The notes under the pieces: model-generated | Told to the model about the DNA's origin: nothing | Databases searched by the model: none | The model's input: only the letters and a program-made list of their open reading frames with translations | Assembly: GCF_003347495.1 (NCBI RefSeq) | Contig: NZ_QCXY01000001.1 | Coordinates: forward strand, 1,302,001 to 1,366,000 | Length of the DNA: 64,000 nucleotides | Reading direction: 5' to 3' | Source: Pleomorphovibrio marinus | GTDB taxonomy: Bacteria; Bacteroidota; Bacteroidia; Cytophagales; Cyclobacteriaceae | Part shown: positions 17,499-25,056 of the stretch, piece by piece | Numbering within the stretch: the first letter of the stretch is position 1 | How the letters are laid out: every line of letters begins with the position of its first letter | Program-made: the position numbers and the translations under genes

Positions 17499-18239
17499 TT
17501 AAACACTCAAAGACTTTGAATATTGGCAAATCAATTTCTCCAATTTATCCTCCACATTCTCTTCTACAATACCACCATGATAGCAAATAACTTTTTGTGG
17601 TTTGAGTGCTTTTATTTTCTCAACTGATTTGATGGCATTTGGAAATTCTAATGTGTAAGAAGGGTTGGGAATCCCGAATGTATTTCCTTCAACCACCAAT
17701 GCATCATTGGCAATCAAAACATTCTGATTCGGAATGAAAAGTGAAATATGCCCTTTGGTGTGCCCTGGAGTATGGATGATCTGAATCTCATCTTCAAAAA
17801 ACCCCCCATCATCAAATGTTTTTTCTACCTCATACCTTTTGATTCTATTTAGTGAGTCAATAAAACCTAAAGCCCAATTTCTATAATCTCCGGTAAGTGA
17901 ATTTAAAGAGTTTTCCGCTTGAACCAACCTTTCAGATTTTATTTTCCCACTTATCGACTTTTCTTCCAAGGCCCCGCAAAATGTTTTTATAGATCGATTA
18001 TGTTCCTTGAATTTTTTGAGACCTCCTATATGATCGATATCATCATGGGAAATGATGATACCATGGATTTGATCAATACTTATGTCGATTTTTGCCAATT
18101 CACTGACAAAAGTTTCAAAGGTTTCTTCATAACCACAATCAACCAAATACACCTTTTCATTTATCCTTATCAAGGTGGGAAATAGGGTTAATTTCTCATT
18201 GTTCAGTATTTGCTCTATTTTGATTGTAGTTATTTTCAT
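17499..18239 (-). CDS. MBL-fold metallo-hydrolase
   Basis: 246 residues. The metal-binding motif is ISHDDIDHIGG (about residues 64-74), a variant of HxHxDH with Asp in the second position, followed by the histidine of TPGHTKGHISLF (about residue 158) and DALVVEG, which supplies the bridging aspartate. The C-terminal CYHGG gives the last histidine. Family members hydrolyse thioesters, lactones or phosphodiesters. The second-position change from His to Asp could alter metal content. It precedes the DHFR-like gene. Confidence 0.85.
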   Translation of the reverse strand: MKITTIKIEQILNNEKLTLFPTLIRINEKVYLVDCGYEETFETFVSELAKIDISIDQIHGIIISHDDIDHIGGLKKFKEHNRSIKTFCGALEEKSISGKIKSERLVQAENSLNSLTGDYRNWALGFIDSLNRIKRYEVEKTFDDGGFFEDEIQIIHTPGHTKGHISLFIPNQNVLIANDALVVEGNTFGIPNPSYTLEFPNAIKSVEKIKALKPQKVICYHGGIVEENVEDKLEKLICQYSKSLSV

Positions 18240-18288
18240 TGCAAAAATGAAGTTTCATTTAAACGATATTAACTTAGAATGTTTCTTT

Positions 18289-18666
18289 TCAAGGTTTTTT
18301 AGCAGATGTTGTTTTATCAGACACTTCTATTTTAGTCCAGCCCCTTAGCTGGAAATATTTTTTCCTCGGTTCACCTGTCCAGCCATTAATTCCATTTTTG
18401 GGTAACCAAATGGTATGGATGTAAATTACGGGAAGGAAGGTCAATCCTAGAACTGTCAAAGAAATTAATCTGCCAAAGAAAGTAGTCAAAAAACACACAA
18501 CTGCTAAGGTTACCAGAAACTTCATAATCCTCCTCCATTTTGGCACTTTCTCCTCAAAATGGCCTAAAAGAATATTGCCTGTCGCAAAAATGAAGCTTAC
18601 AAGAGCAATTTCAAACCATAAGTTATTTTGAATGGACATCATAACTAAACAGAAATTTAGCATCAA
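18289..18666 (-). CDS. small integral membrane protein, unknown function
   Basis: Up to 125 residues. Three hydrophobic segments are visible (about residues 17-34, 48-65 and 68-87), separated by a short basic loop (KVPKWRRIMK). The C-terminal cytoplasmic-looking tail has WLPKNGINGWTGEPRKKYFQLRGW. I do not recognise a named family. The start is uncertain: ATGs lie at codons 1, 2, 9 and 10, and the one near 18642 would suit the first membrane segment better. It stands 50 bases upstream of the MBL-fold gene on the same strand. Confidence 0.55.
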   Translation of the reverse strand: MMLNFCLVMMSIQNNLWFEIALVSFIFATGNILLGHFEEKVPKWRRIMKFLVTLAVVCFLTTFFGRLISLTVLGLTFLPVIYIHTIWLPKNGINGWTGEPRKKYFQLRGWTKIEVSDKTTSAKKP

Positions 18667-18844
18667 GGCAAGTAATCAATGTCCCTGATTTTTCTTCATT
18701 TTAAGATTTATTGGTGTAATGATTGGACTTTGATTTGAAAAGTTGCTTGGAGGTGTATAAATCCATACCACATAAACATGTTATTTCTATCTGGATTTTG
18801 GTTGTGAGTTGGTATTTTTAATAACCAAACAGAAAATCGAGATT

Positions 18845-18893
18845 ATTTTACCATGAAAAACGAAAATCGTATTTTCGTTTTTCATGGTAAAAT
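18845..18893. promoter_or_regulatory. 49-base perfect palindrome upstream of AAA_14 copy 2
   Basis: The 23-base arm 18845-18867 (ATTTTACCATGAAAAACGAA then AAT) is the exact reverse complement of 18871-18893, around a 3-base centre CGT. It lies 55 bases before the ATPase start. The arms are AT-rich and no T-run follows that would suit a terminator. A nested shorter dyad (CGAAAATCGTATTTTCG) sits at the centre. It looks like an operator or recognition site. Confidence 0.85.
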
Positions 18894-18922
18894 ATTTTTT
18901 ATTGAATTACTTTTTAAATTAT

Positions 18923-18956
18923 CTTTACATGGAATTTCACTCAATCCATGGTAAAG
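18923..18956. promoter_or_regulatory. second dyad spanning the start codon of AAA_14 copy 2
   Basis: CTTTACATGG (18923-18932) and CCATGGTAAAG (18946-18956) form a near-perfect inverted repeat, one base missing in the left arm. The right arm contains the ATG at 18948. The CATGGTAAA core is shared with the right arm of the large palindrome at 18845-18893, so the same factor may bind both. Confidence 0.6.
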
Positions 18957-20120
18957 CAAAGGTATATCCAATCGCTATTTGAGGAATATATGGAGATATT
19001 CCCGGCAGTTGGGATTGTGGGTCCGCGGCAGGTGGGCAAGACTACGCTGGTCAAAAATCTTTCGTGGGCAAAAAATAAAATTTACTTGGATCTTGAAAAA
19101 GCGAGCGACAGGGCCAAACTGAGTGACGTAGAATTGTTTTTAACGAATCATCAAGATAATACAGTTATTCTCGATGAAATTCAACTAATGCCTGAGCTGT
19201 TTGCGGAACTTCGCAGCTCGATCGATGAAGGTAGAAGGCCGGGAAGGTTTATATTTTTGGGGTCAGCATCACCTGACCTTATCCGAAGTAGCGCCGACTC
19301 CTTGGCGGGAAGAATTGGATATATTGAACTTACACCCTTTACGCTAGAAGAAGTATTAGCGGAGGAGATGAAGCGACTATGGATGAGGGGTGGATACCCG
19401 CTTTCATTCCTTGCTTCCACCGAGAGAATCAGTAATCTGTGGCGGGAAAATTTTATCAAAACATATATTGAAAGAGACCTTGGCTTATTGGGACTGAATA
19501 CGGATCCAAAGCTGGTTGAACGATTTTGGATCATGCTGGCCCATGTACAGGGAAGTTTATGGAATGGAGATAGTTTTGCTCGGGCACTTGGGATTACCCG
19601 GCCTACCGTTACCCGTTACCTGGAATTCCTGGAAGGGTCATTTATGGTCCGAATCCTTCAGTCCTATCACCGAAATGTTAAAAAGCGTTTGGTGAAATCC
19701 CCCAAGGTATATATCCGGGATACAGGATTGCTGCATACTCTGGTAGGCATAAAGTCATATGATGAATTGATCAATCAGTTGTTGATTGGAGCTTCCTGGG
19801 AAACCTTTGTCATAGAGCAGGTAATCAGTGTGCTTGGACTGGATTATCACTATTACTTCTACCGAACCCATCAGGGAGCGGAATGTGATTTGCTATTGGT
19901 AAAATCCGGAAAAGTGGAATGGGCCATTGAAATTAAAAACACCCTTTCACCCAAAATCAGCAAAGGCTTTTTGATTAGCATGGAGGATACAAAGGCCGCG
20001 AAAGGGGCGGTAATATCACGAGTTGAAGAAGGTTATCCGCTGAAAGACGGGGTGAGGAATTATTCTTTGAATGAATTTTGTGAAGTTCTTAAAAAAAATA
20101 ATGGAGCAGAGAAAAACTAA
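18948..20120 (+). CDS. AAA_14 / DUF4143 ATPase (copy 2)
   Basis: 390 residues. Walker A is GPRQVGKT at 25-32, Walker B is VILDEIQLMPEL, and the sensor segment is LGSASPDLI. The middle has RALGITRPTVTRYLEFLE, a clear winged-helix DNA-binding helix-turn-helix. The C-terminal DUF4143 nuclease-like site is D314 with E328-x-K330 (IEIKN). It differs greatly from copies 1 and 3, so these are old paralogues rather than recent duplicates. The upstream palindrome and the dyad over the start codon suggest that the protein, through its helix-turn-helix, controls its own expression (inference). Biological role unknown. Confidence 0.87.
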   Translation: MVKQRYIQSLFEEYMEIFPAVGIVGPRQVGKTTLVKNLSWAKNKIYLDLEKASDRAKLSDVELFLTNHQDNTVILDEIQLMPELFAELRSSIDEGRRPGRFIFLGSASPDLIRSSADSLAGRIGYIELTPFTLEEVLAEEMKRLWMRGGYPLSFLASTERISNLWRENFIKTYIERDLGLLGLNTDPKLVERFWIMLAHVQGSLWNGDSFARALGITRPTVTRYLEFLEGSFMVRILQSYHRNVKKRLVKSPKVYIRDTGLLHTLVGIKSYDELINQLLIGASWETFVIEQVISVLGLDYHYYFYRTHQGAECDLLLVKSGKVEWAIEIKNTLSPKISKGFLISMEDTKAAKGAVISRVEEGYPLKDGVRNYSLNEFCEVLKKNNGAEKN

Positions 20121-20136
20121 AAACTTCTATTAAAAT

Positions 20137-20615
20137 TTATTCCAACTTATGAATTGATTTCAGTTCTAAAATATTCAACAAATCTTTAGGTCTGGCAGCT
20201 CTTCTTTTACTTTCTATTAAGTCATTTAAGTTGAGGACATTCCACTTAGATACTCCATGATCCTTTATTTCCACTTTTCCACTTTCGGAAAAGGCCTCAT
20301 CAAAGCTTTTTCCAATTTGCAAATATGTAATCAATTCTAGGTTTAAATCAGCAGGTGAGAATTTTACAGATATATTTTGTTCCTTATTTTTAACTTTTCA
20401 GGAATGCTATCGATCTTATATCCCATCCGTCGAAATACTTGGAGTAGCTTCGAAAAATTTTCTTCAGACGTATCTATCCAGAAAACCACATCTGTGGAGT
20501 GTCTTTGGTACCCGTGGAAATTGACCGCCCCGCCACCTACCAATAACATCTTTACCCCTTCTTTGGATGCTTCTCTTAAAAATGCATCAATGTTTTCCTT
20601 CCAGATTTTTGTCAT
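20137..20615 (-). pseudogene. nucleotidyltransferase (DUF6036-like), frameshifted
   Basis: The first frame (from the ATG at 20615; an upstream ATG at 20630 is possible) has KMLLVGGGAVNFHGYQRH then STDVVFWIDT, the nucleotidyltransferase-fold signature. It runs to a stop at 20364. The family sequence resumes in another frame (NISVKFSPADLNLELITYL, then KDLLNILELKSI) and ends at 20137. The break lies near 20395 in an A-rich stretch. In addition the second aspartate of the expected D-x-D is replaced by valine (TDVVFW), which would remove a metal ligand. Both changes point to a dead gene. A sequencing error could explain only the frameshift. Confidence 0.75.
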
Positions 20616-20796
20616 GGGTTTTGATTTCAATTATAAAATTGTCCGAAGGGGCTTTATTGGCTAATTTGACAGGAAAATTCTTCAGGCTTTCGCAAAGATC
20701 CAAAAACCTATAAAATCGATCTTTCGGTTCCAGTCTGAGAAACGCCTCCCGCTGTTCCCGGTTGCTTTCTTCTTTGGACTGAAACTTAATTTCCAT
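20587..20796 (-). CDS. small partner protein of the nucleotidyltransferase pair
   Basis: 69 residues from the ATG at 20796; the longer frame to 20832 is less likely because it runs through the promoter dyad. The sequence is highly charged with a NREQREAFLRLEPKDRFYRFLDL helix. Such small proteins often precede and overlap DUF6036-type nucleotidyltransferase genes in Bacteroidota. Here the overlap with the broken partner is 29 bases. The arrangement resembles a toxin-antitoxin or AbiE-like pair, but no function is established. An inverted repeat lies at its promoter. Confidence 0.6.
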   Translation of the reverse strand: MEIKFQSKEESNREQREAFLRLEPKDRFYRFLDLCESLKNFPVKLANKAPSDNFIIEIKTHDKNLEGKH

Positions 20797-20809
20797 ACTG
20801 TTTATATTT

Positions 20810-20842
20810 ATTTGTCGTAAATATAAGACCAAAACGACAAAT
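20810..20842. promoter_or_regulatory. inverted repeat at the promoter of the nucleotidyltransferase pair
   Basis: ATTTGTCGT (20810-20818) and ACGACAAAT (20834-20842) are perfect 9-bp reverse complements around 15 bases. On the minus strand the centre contains TTATATTTAC, a likely -7 element, 14 bases before the start at 20796. This is a typical autoregulated layout for a two-gene module. Confidence 0.55.
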
Positions 20843-20879
20843 TTACTTGATACAAAATTTCCCTTAGGATTACTTTGAT

Positions 20880-20995
20880 CGATAGGCTGTTTGGTTGAAT
20901 AGCACCTTTAACTACGGTTAGATACGACAGGAGGGTTTTATACCCTGTTTACCTGGGGTTCGGTATTACAAATGCCGAACAGCGGGAAACCAAAA
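20880..20995 (+). repeat. two-hairpin intergenic repeat, copy 3 (before DUF4221 remnant)
   Basis: Contains AGGGTTTTATACCCT and GTTCGGTATTACAAATGCCG followed by AAC, two dyads in the same order and spacing as copies at 12421 and 14340, followed by AGCGGG. The first half is diverged. It stands 61 bases before the start of the DUF4221 remnant. Confidence 0.6.
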
Positions 20996-21055
20996 ATTCC
21001 AATTTAACTAAAAATTTTATTTTAAATCTTTAGATTACGTTCTAATCCCTTGATC

Positions 21056-21582
21056 ATGACCAAATTTTGTTTTTTATCATCTTTCTTTTAATAGTCGCCT
21101 GCGGAAGTCCCGAAAAAGGAAACCTCGGGCAACAAAAGCAACTTACTTTTTCTGTGGACACTGTGCTTGTCGATCCGGGAGATGAAATTCTCTACCTTAG
21201 GGCAAGTTTACGCAACGCAGAGTTGTCGGCAGACGAAAGATTTCTTTACAATTACAATCCCACGGACCGTATTCTTAAAGCTGGACTGGCGGAGATTGAT
21301 TTCGAAAGACTTCTATGGGATAATAGAAATGAACGCTATTACCGGTTTTCCTTCCAGGAAGATATGGAAAAAGTGGTGGAAGACGGCCTCCATTCCATGA
21401 ACGTTAAAAGTAGCAACATTTTCTTGACTGTTTTTGACAAAGGCTTGGAGTTGCTGGCGGAATCTCAGATCTCTCTGCTAACCAATCTCCCCAAAGTCTA
21501 TTTTGTCAAGGACTGAGCCATCTGGATTTTTGAGAATATAGGGGACGAAATGGGGTTTGTGCGGCTCAGTATAGATTTGTGA
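21056..21582 (+). pseudogene. DUF4221-family lipoprotein, second broken copy
   Basis: The ATG at 21056 reads into a stop after 11 codons; the family frame starts at 21067 with a signal ending LIVACGS. The N-terminal block is present (DTVLVDPGDEILYLRASL, then FLYNYNPTD). It then joins directly to the C-terminal half (LWDNRNERYYRFSF, SNIFLTVFDKGLELL), so about 200 codons of the centre are deleted. A TGA at 21514 interrupts the conserved VKD-GKIW tail, after which IWIFENIGDEMGFVRLSIDL continues to 21582. Three independent lesions make it a clear pseudogene. Confidence 0.85.
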
Positions 21583-21731
21583 TTTTGGTTGATTGGTCGA
21601 TGGTTTGAAGAGTTTTCGAAGGCCCGGGTTTCGCCCTCGGCTATTGTTGTTGAAGCCATAAAGATTTCGACATCGAGGAGGTGTTTGATAAAAAGTGAAG
21701 AAGTCAACTAATTCGATTAGGTATTTGCTCC

Positions 21732-21793
21732 ATTCACCAAAAAGTCGTATTTTTGGTGAGTTAATTCACCAAAAAACTGTAAATTTGGTGAAT
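21732..21793. promoter_or_regulatory. two tandem dyads upstream of AAA_14 copy 3
   Basis: The first dyad is ATTCACCAAAAA-GTCGTA-TTTTTGGTGA (21732-21759). The second is ATTCACCAAAAAA-CTGTAA-ATTTGGTGAAT (21764-21793). The left arms are 32 bp apart and share the half-site TTCACCAAA. The second dyad ends 12 bases before the ATPase start at 21806. The arrangement suggests cooperative binding of a dimeric factor to two adjacent sites. Confidence 0.8.
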
Positions 21794-21805
21794 ACATGAA
21801 TTTCT

Positions 21806-22933
21806 ATGATCGAGAGAACCCTTAAAGGTCAGATAACAGAAAAGCTGTTCAAGAATAAAACTATCCTATTGACCGGTGCAAGACAGGTTGGGAAAACCAC
21901 TCTTATCCGAGCTGTTTTACAGGGCAAGGAGTTTCTTTTTTTGGATGGTGATGATCCATTAGTAAGGCAGAGGCTGACCAATCCCAATACCAAAGAGATT
22001 GAAACCATTCTTGGAGACTCAAGGATCGTCTTTATAGATGAGGCACAACGGATTGAAAATATTGGAATTACCGCTAAAATCATCCATGACCAATTCAAAA
22101 ACGTTCAGTTGATTGTGAGCGGTTCATCGGCTTTTGAGCTTCAGAATTACACCAATGAACCACTTACTGGACGAAAATTCCAATATTTTCTATATCCAAT
22201 TTCCTACGGGGAATATGAGAAATCCGTAGGACATTTAGATGCCCTGAGAGATTTGGAAAATCGTTTGATATACGGATATTATCCGGATGTCCTTAATAAT
22301 AGAGGGGAGGAAAGGGAAATCCTAAATGAAATTACTCAAAGTTATTTATTTAAAGATATTCTCTCTTTGGGCAATATCAAGAAGCCTGAAGTACTGGAAA
22401 AAATATTGCAGGCGTTAGCCTTTCAGGTAGGAAGCGAAGTTAGCTACAATGAAATGGCTCAGCTAACAGGGGTGGACAAGAACACCGTTTCAAACTATAT
22501 CCATTTACTGGAACTGTCCTATATTGTTTTTCGGATTACTTCATTTAGCCGTAACCTGCGCAACGAGATCAAAACTAACCGGAAGATTTATTTCTACGAC
22601 AATGGCATACGCAACGCAATCATACAAAATTTTAATCCAGTTGGATTGCGAAATGATATAGGCATTCTATGGGAAAATTTCCTAATGTCTGAGAGGCTAA
22701 AGCGAAACCATTATTTCAAAAAGTACTGCAACACCTATTTTTGGCGGACTAGGCACCAACAGGAAATAGACTATGTGGAAGAGTCGGACGGAAAGATTAC
22801 AGCCTTTGAATTCAAATGGAATCTGAAAGCCAAACTAAATATCCCTTCTATTTTTCTAAACACGTATAACGCAAATATAGAGGTCGTTACTAAGGAGAAC
22901 TTTAGGAAATTTGTTGGGGCAGGTGAAAATTAG
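21806..22933 (+). CDS. AAA_14 / DUF4143 ATPase (copy 3)
   Basis: 375 residues. Walker A is GARQVGKT at 24-31, Walker B is IVFIDEAQRIENI, and the sensor segment is VSGSSAFEL. A winged-helix segment reads EMAQLTGVDKNTVSNYIHLLE. The DUF4143 C-terminus has D322 and E335-x-K337 (FEFKW), the restriction-endonuclease-like triad. It is a separate branch from copies 1 and 2. The promoter region carries two dyads that do not match the repeats of the other copies. As with its paralogues the cellular role is unknown. DNA-binding and possible nuclease activity are inferred from motifs. Confidence 0.87.
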   Translation: MIERTLKGQITEKLFKNKTILLTGARQVGKTTLIRAVLQGKEFLFLDGDDPLVRQRLTNPNTKEIETILGDSRIVFIDEAQRIENIGITAKIIHDQFKNVQLIVSGSSAFELQNYTNEPLTGRKFQYFLYPISYGEYEKSVGHLDALRDLENRLIYGYYPDVLNNRGEEREILNEITQSYLFKDILSLGNIKKPEVLEKILQALAFQVGSEVSYNEMAQLTGVDKNTVSNYIHLLELSYIVFRITSFSRNLRNEIKTNRKIYFYDNGIRNAIIQNFNPVGLRNDIGILWENFLMSERLKRNHYFKKYCNTYFWRTRHQQEIDYVEESDGKITAFEFKWNLKAKLNIPSIFLNTYNANIEVVTKENFRKFVGAGEN

Positions 22934-23085
22934 CTGTTCAGACTAATGGCCCGTTATTTATTCTTTTCGAAATCTGCCGTAACAGAAAGTAATGCGTATT
23001 CGGACAAAGAAGATGGGAGATTTGAGTAAGAAGATGTGGGTCGATACTATGATTCCTTTGAAAAAGTGTAATTTAGGTTTTCAAC

Positions 23086-23286
23086 CATCTGGACATAAAA
23101 AGAAAACTATTCCAATCCCCAATCACTTGGAAAAACTCCCCCAAAAGAAAACCCTTAGTCATTCGAGGAGCTCGGCAGGTCGGTAAAACAAGGTTGATGA
23201 AAGCTTTTGGCGCGGAACTATATAGACAGGTTGCCTATGTGAATTTTGATAGCAAAGAGTTTGAAGGTATTTGTGGAAAGATATAA
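23086..23286 (+). pseudogene. AAA_14 ATPase, N-terminal remnant (copy 4)
   Basis: In one frame, 66 codons give KRKLFQSPITWKNSPKRKP followed by LVIRGARQVGKTRLMKAFG and VAYVNFDSKEFEGI, the N-terminus of an AAA_14 ATPase with an intact Walker A. No start codon remains; the frame has a TAG just upstream at 23074-23076. A TAA at 23284 ends it before Walker B, and the rest of the gene is missing. It resembles copy 1 more than copies 2 and 3 in the segment before Walker A. Confidence 0.8.
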
Positions 23287-23354
23287 GACGGTCACCAATA
23301 TTAGAACCTCCCTATCAGACTATAGGGAAGAAGACTGGTTAACCTAACACATAA

Positions 23355-23385
23355 CAAAAAGGGTGTCCATTTGGACACCCTTTTT
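23355..23385. terminator. bidirectional terminator after amt
   Basis: AAAAAGGGTGTCCA and TGGACACCCTTTTT pair as a 13-14 bp stem with a tiny loop, flanked by A-run and T-run, so it can work in both directions. It lies 30 bases past the amt stop codon. Confidence 0.9.
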
Positions 23386-23414
23386 GACAATAATAGGATT
23401 CTTTATTTAAGGAA

Positions 23415-24647
23415 TCATTCCTTAGTAGCAAAGTCTGGGTAAGCATGCATGCCGTGTTCGTTGATGTCCAGGCCTTCCACTTCTTCCAGTTCGTCCACCC
23501 GGATACCGGATGTCTTTTTAAGCAGGAAGAACACGATAAAGCTGAACACAACGCAGAAGGCTCCGATGGCCACGATCCCGATAGTCTGGGAAAGTAATTG
23601 AGCGCCCCCCGCAAGGTCACCGAAGATCCCTACGGCCAGGGTTCCCCAGACACCGCAGGTAAGGTGTACGGAGATTGCTCCCACAGGGTCGTCGATTTTC
23701 ACCTTGTCAAAAAAGACCACGCTGAAGACCACTAACGCACCACCAATAAACCCAATGAGGCAGGCCTCATTTACGGACATTAAGTCCGCCCCAGCAGTAA
23801 TACTCACCAAGCCAGCAAGGATTCCGTTCAATACCATGGTGATATCATAATTTTTGAACTTCAGGTAAGAAGCTATCAGCGCGCCAAAAGCACCAGATGC
23901 TGCTGCCAATGCCGTAGTCACAAAAACGGAAGAAACCTCCCCCGGATCTGCAGATAATACCGATCCACCGTTGAACCCAAACCAACCGAACCAGAGTAAA
24001 AACACTCCGAAGGTCGCCAATGGCAGGTTATGACCCGGTATTGCACTGATTTTGCCGTCCTTATATTTTCCAATCCTGGGGCCCAGCAGGTAAGCACCTA
24101 TCAATGCTCCCCAACCTCCCACGGAATGGACAAGTGTGGAACCCGCAAAATCCACAAATGGAGAGGAAAGTGTGTCCAAAAAGCCACCTCCCCATACCCA
24201 GGATCCGGTGATGGGATAGCAGATGCCTACATAAAGGAAGGAAAAAAACAAGAATGGGCCGAGTTTAATTCGCTCTGCCACCGCTCCGGACACGATGGTG
24301 GCGGCAGTTGCGGCAAACATGGCTTGAAAAATAAAATCCGTAAAGAAGGTGTACCCTTCATCGTATGCGGAGGTGTCCCAGCCATCAGGCAAACTCAGGC
24401 CAAAGCCTGCAAAACCAAAAAAGCCACCATCAAACCCTTCTCCGGGGTACATCAGGTTAAACCCTACATAGGCATAGGTTATCAACCCTATGGCGGGAAT
24501 AATGGTATTTTTAAACAGGATATTCACGGTGTTTTTGGCCCTGGTCATTCCTGCTTCCAAAGCTGCAAATCCCAAGTGCATGATAAATACCAATATGGTG
24601 GCAACCAATATCCAAAGGTTGTTTATCGTAAATAGTTCTTGATTCAT
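23415..24647 (-). CDS. amt: ammonium transporter
   Basis: 410 residues, about 11 membrane segments. The two pore histidines of Amt proteins are in the STLVHSVGGWGALIG and SVHLTCGVWGTLAVG segments. The FNGGS and DDPVGAIS motifs are typical. It conducts NH4+/NH3 into the cytoplasm for glutamine synthesis. The gene follows the PII gene by 58 bases on the same strand, the standard glnK-amt operon in which the PII protein blocks the channel when nitrogen is ample. There is no cleavable signal peptide like that of E. coli AmtB; the first hydrophobic segment starts at about residue 9. Confidence 0.95.
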   Translation of the reverse strand: MNQELFTINNLWILVATILVFIMHLGFAALEAGMTRAKNTVNILFKNTIIPAIGLITYAYVGFNLMYPGEGFDGGFFGFAGFGLSLPDGWDTSAYDEGYTFFTDFIFQAMFAATAATIVSGAVAERIKLGPFLFFSFLYVGICYPITGSWVWGGGFLDTLSSPFVDFAGSTLVHSVGGWGALIGAYLLGPRIGKYKDGKISAIPGHNLPLATFGVFLLWFGWFGFNGGSVLSADPGEVSSVFVTTALAAASGAFGALIASYLKFKNYDITMVLNGILAGLVSITAGADLMSVNEACLIGFIGGALVVFSVVFFDKVKIDDPVGAISVHLTCGVWGTLAVGIFGDLAGGAQLLSQTIGIVAIGAFCVVFSFIVFFLLKKTSGIRVDELEEVEGLDINEHGMHAYPDFATKE

Positions 24648-24705
24648 AATTGTAACGTTTTGATGGTTTTAAGCAAGGGGTGATTATGTCTAGCCATTGT
24701 AAGGA

Positions 24706-25044
24706 TTACAGGGCTTCTTCCCCCGTATCGTCGTTCCGAATCCTGAAGGCCTCCTGCACATCATAAATGAATATTTTCCCATCGCCTATTTCTCCCGTAC
24801 GGCCCTCTCTAAGAATACAATCCACTACGGAGTCTTTCAATGAGTCCTGTACCACAATTTCCAGCTTTGTCCTAGGAATAAAAGTAGGCTCGTAGGCTAC
24901 CCCCCTATAATGCTGTGTCTTGGCGTGTTGTAGTCCCATCCCTTTCACTTCGTAAAACGTCAGGAATTTTACACCCAAGCCCGAGAGACACTTATGAATC
25001 TCGTCAAATTTGGAGGTTCTAATTAATGCTTCAATCTTTTTCAT
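24706..25044 (-). CDS. glnK: nitrogen regulatory protein PII
   Basis: 112 residues when started at the ATG at 25044; an upstream TTG at 25056 is disfavoured. With this start the T-loop tyrosine falls at position 51 (HYRGVAYEP), exactly where PII proteins are uridylylated. Other family signatures are MKKIEALIRTSKFDEI at the start and GRTGEIGDGKIFIYDV near the end, the ATP and 2-oxoglutarate site. PII senses energy and carbon/nitrogen status. Placed directly before amt, it should gate the transporter. Whether uridylylation occurs here is not shown by the window. Confidence 0.93.
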   Translation of the reverse strand: MKKIEALIRTSKFDEIHKCLSGLGVKFLTFYEVKGMGLQHAKTQHYRGVAYEPTFIPRTKLEIVVQDSLKDSVVDCILREGRTGEIGDGKIFIYDVQEAFRIRNDDTGEEAL

Positions 25045-25056
25045 TTTATCAATCAA

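Noticed and set aside
18845-18893. The large palindrome as a terminator of the gene at 18289
   Set aside because: That gene is transcribed leftward, away from the palindrome, and no T-run follows the stem in either direction at the right place.
22992-23186. 64-codon open frame on the plus strand
   Set aside because: It overlaps the AAA_14 remnant in another frame and has no protein-like features; the remnant frame explains the sequence.
24030-24635. 201-codon plus-strand frame opposite amt
   Set aside because: It lies fully antisense to a clear transporter gene and its translation has no recognisable domain.
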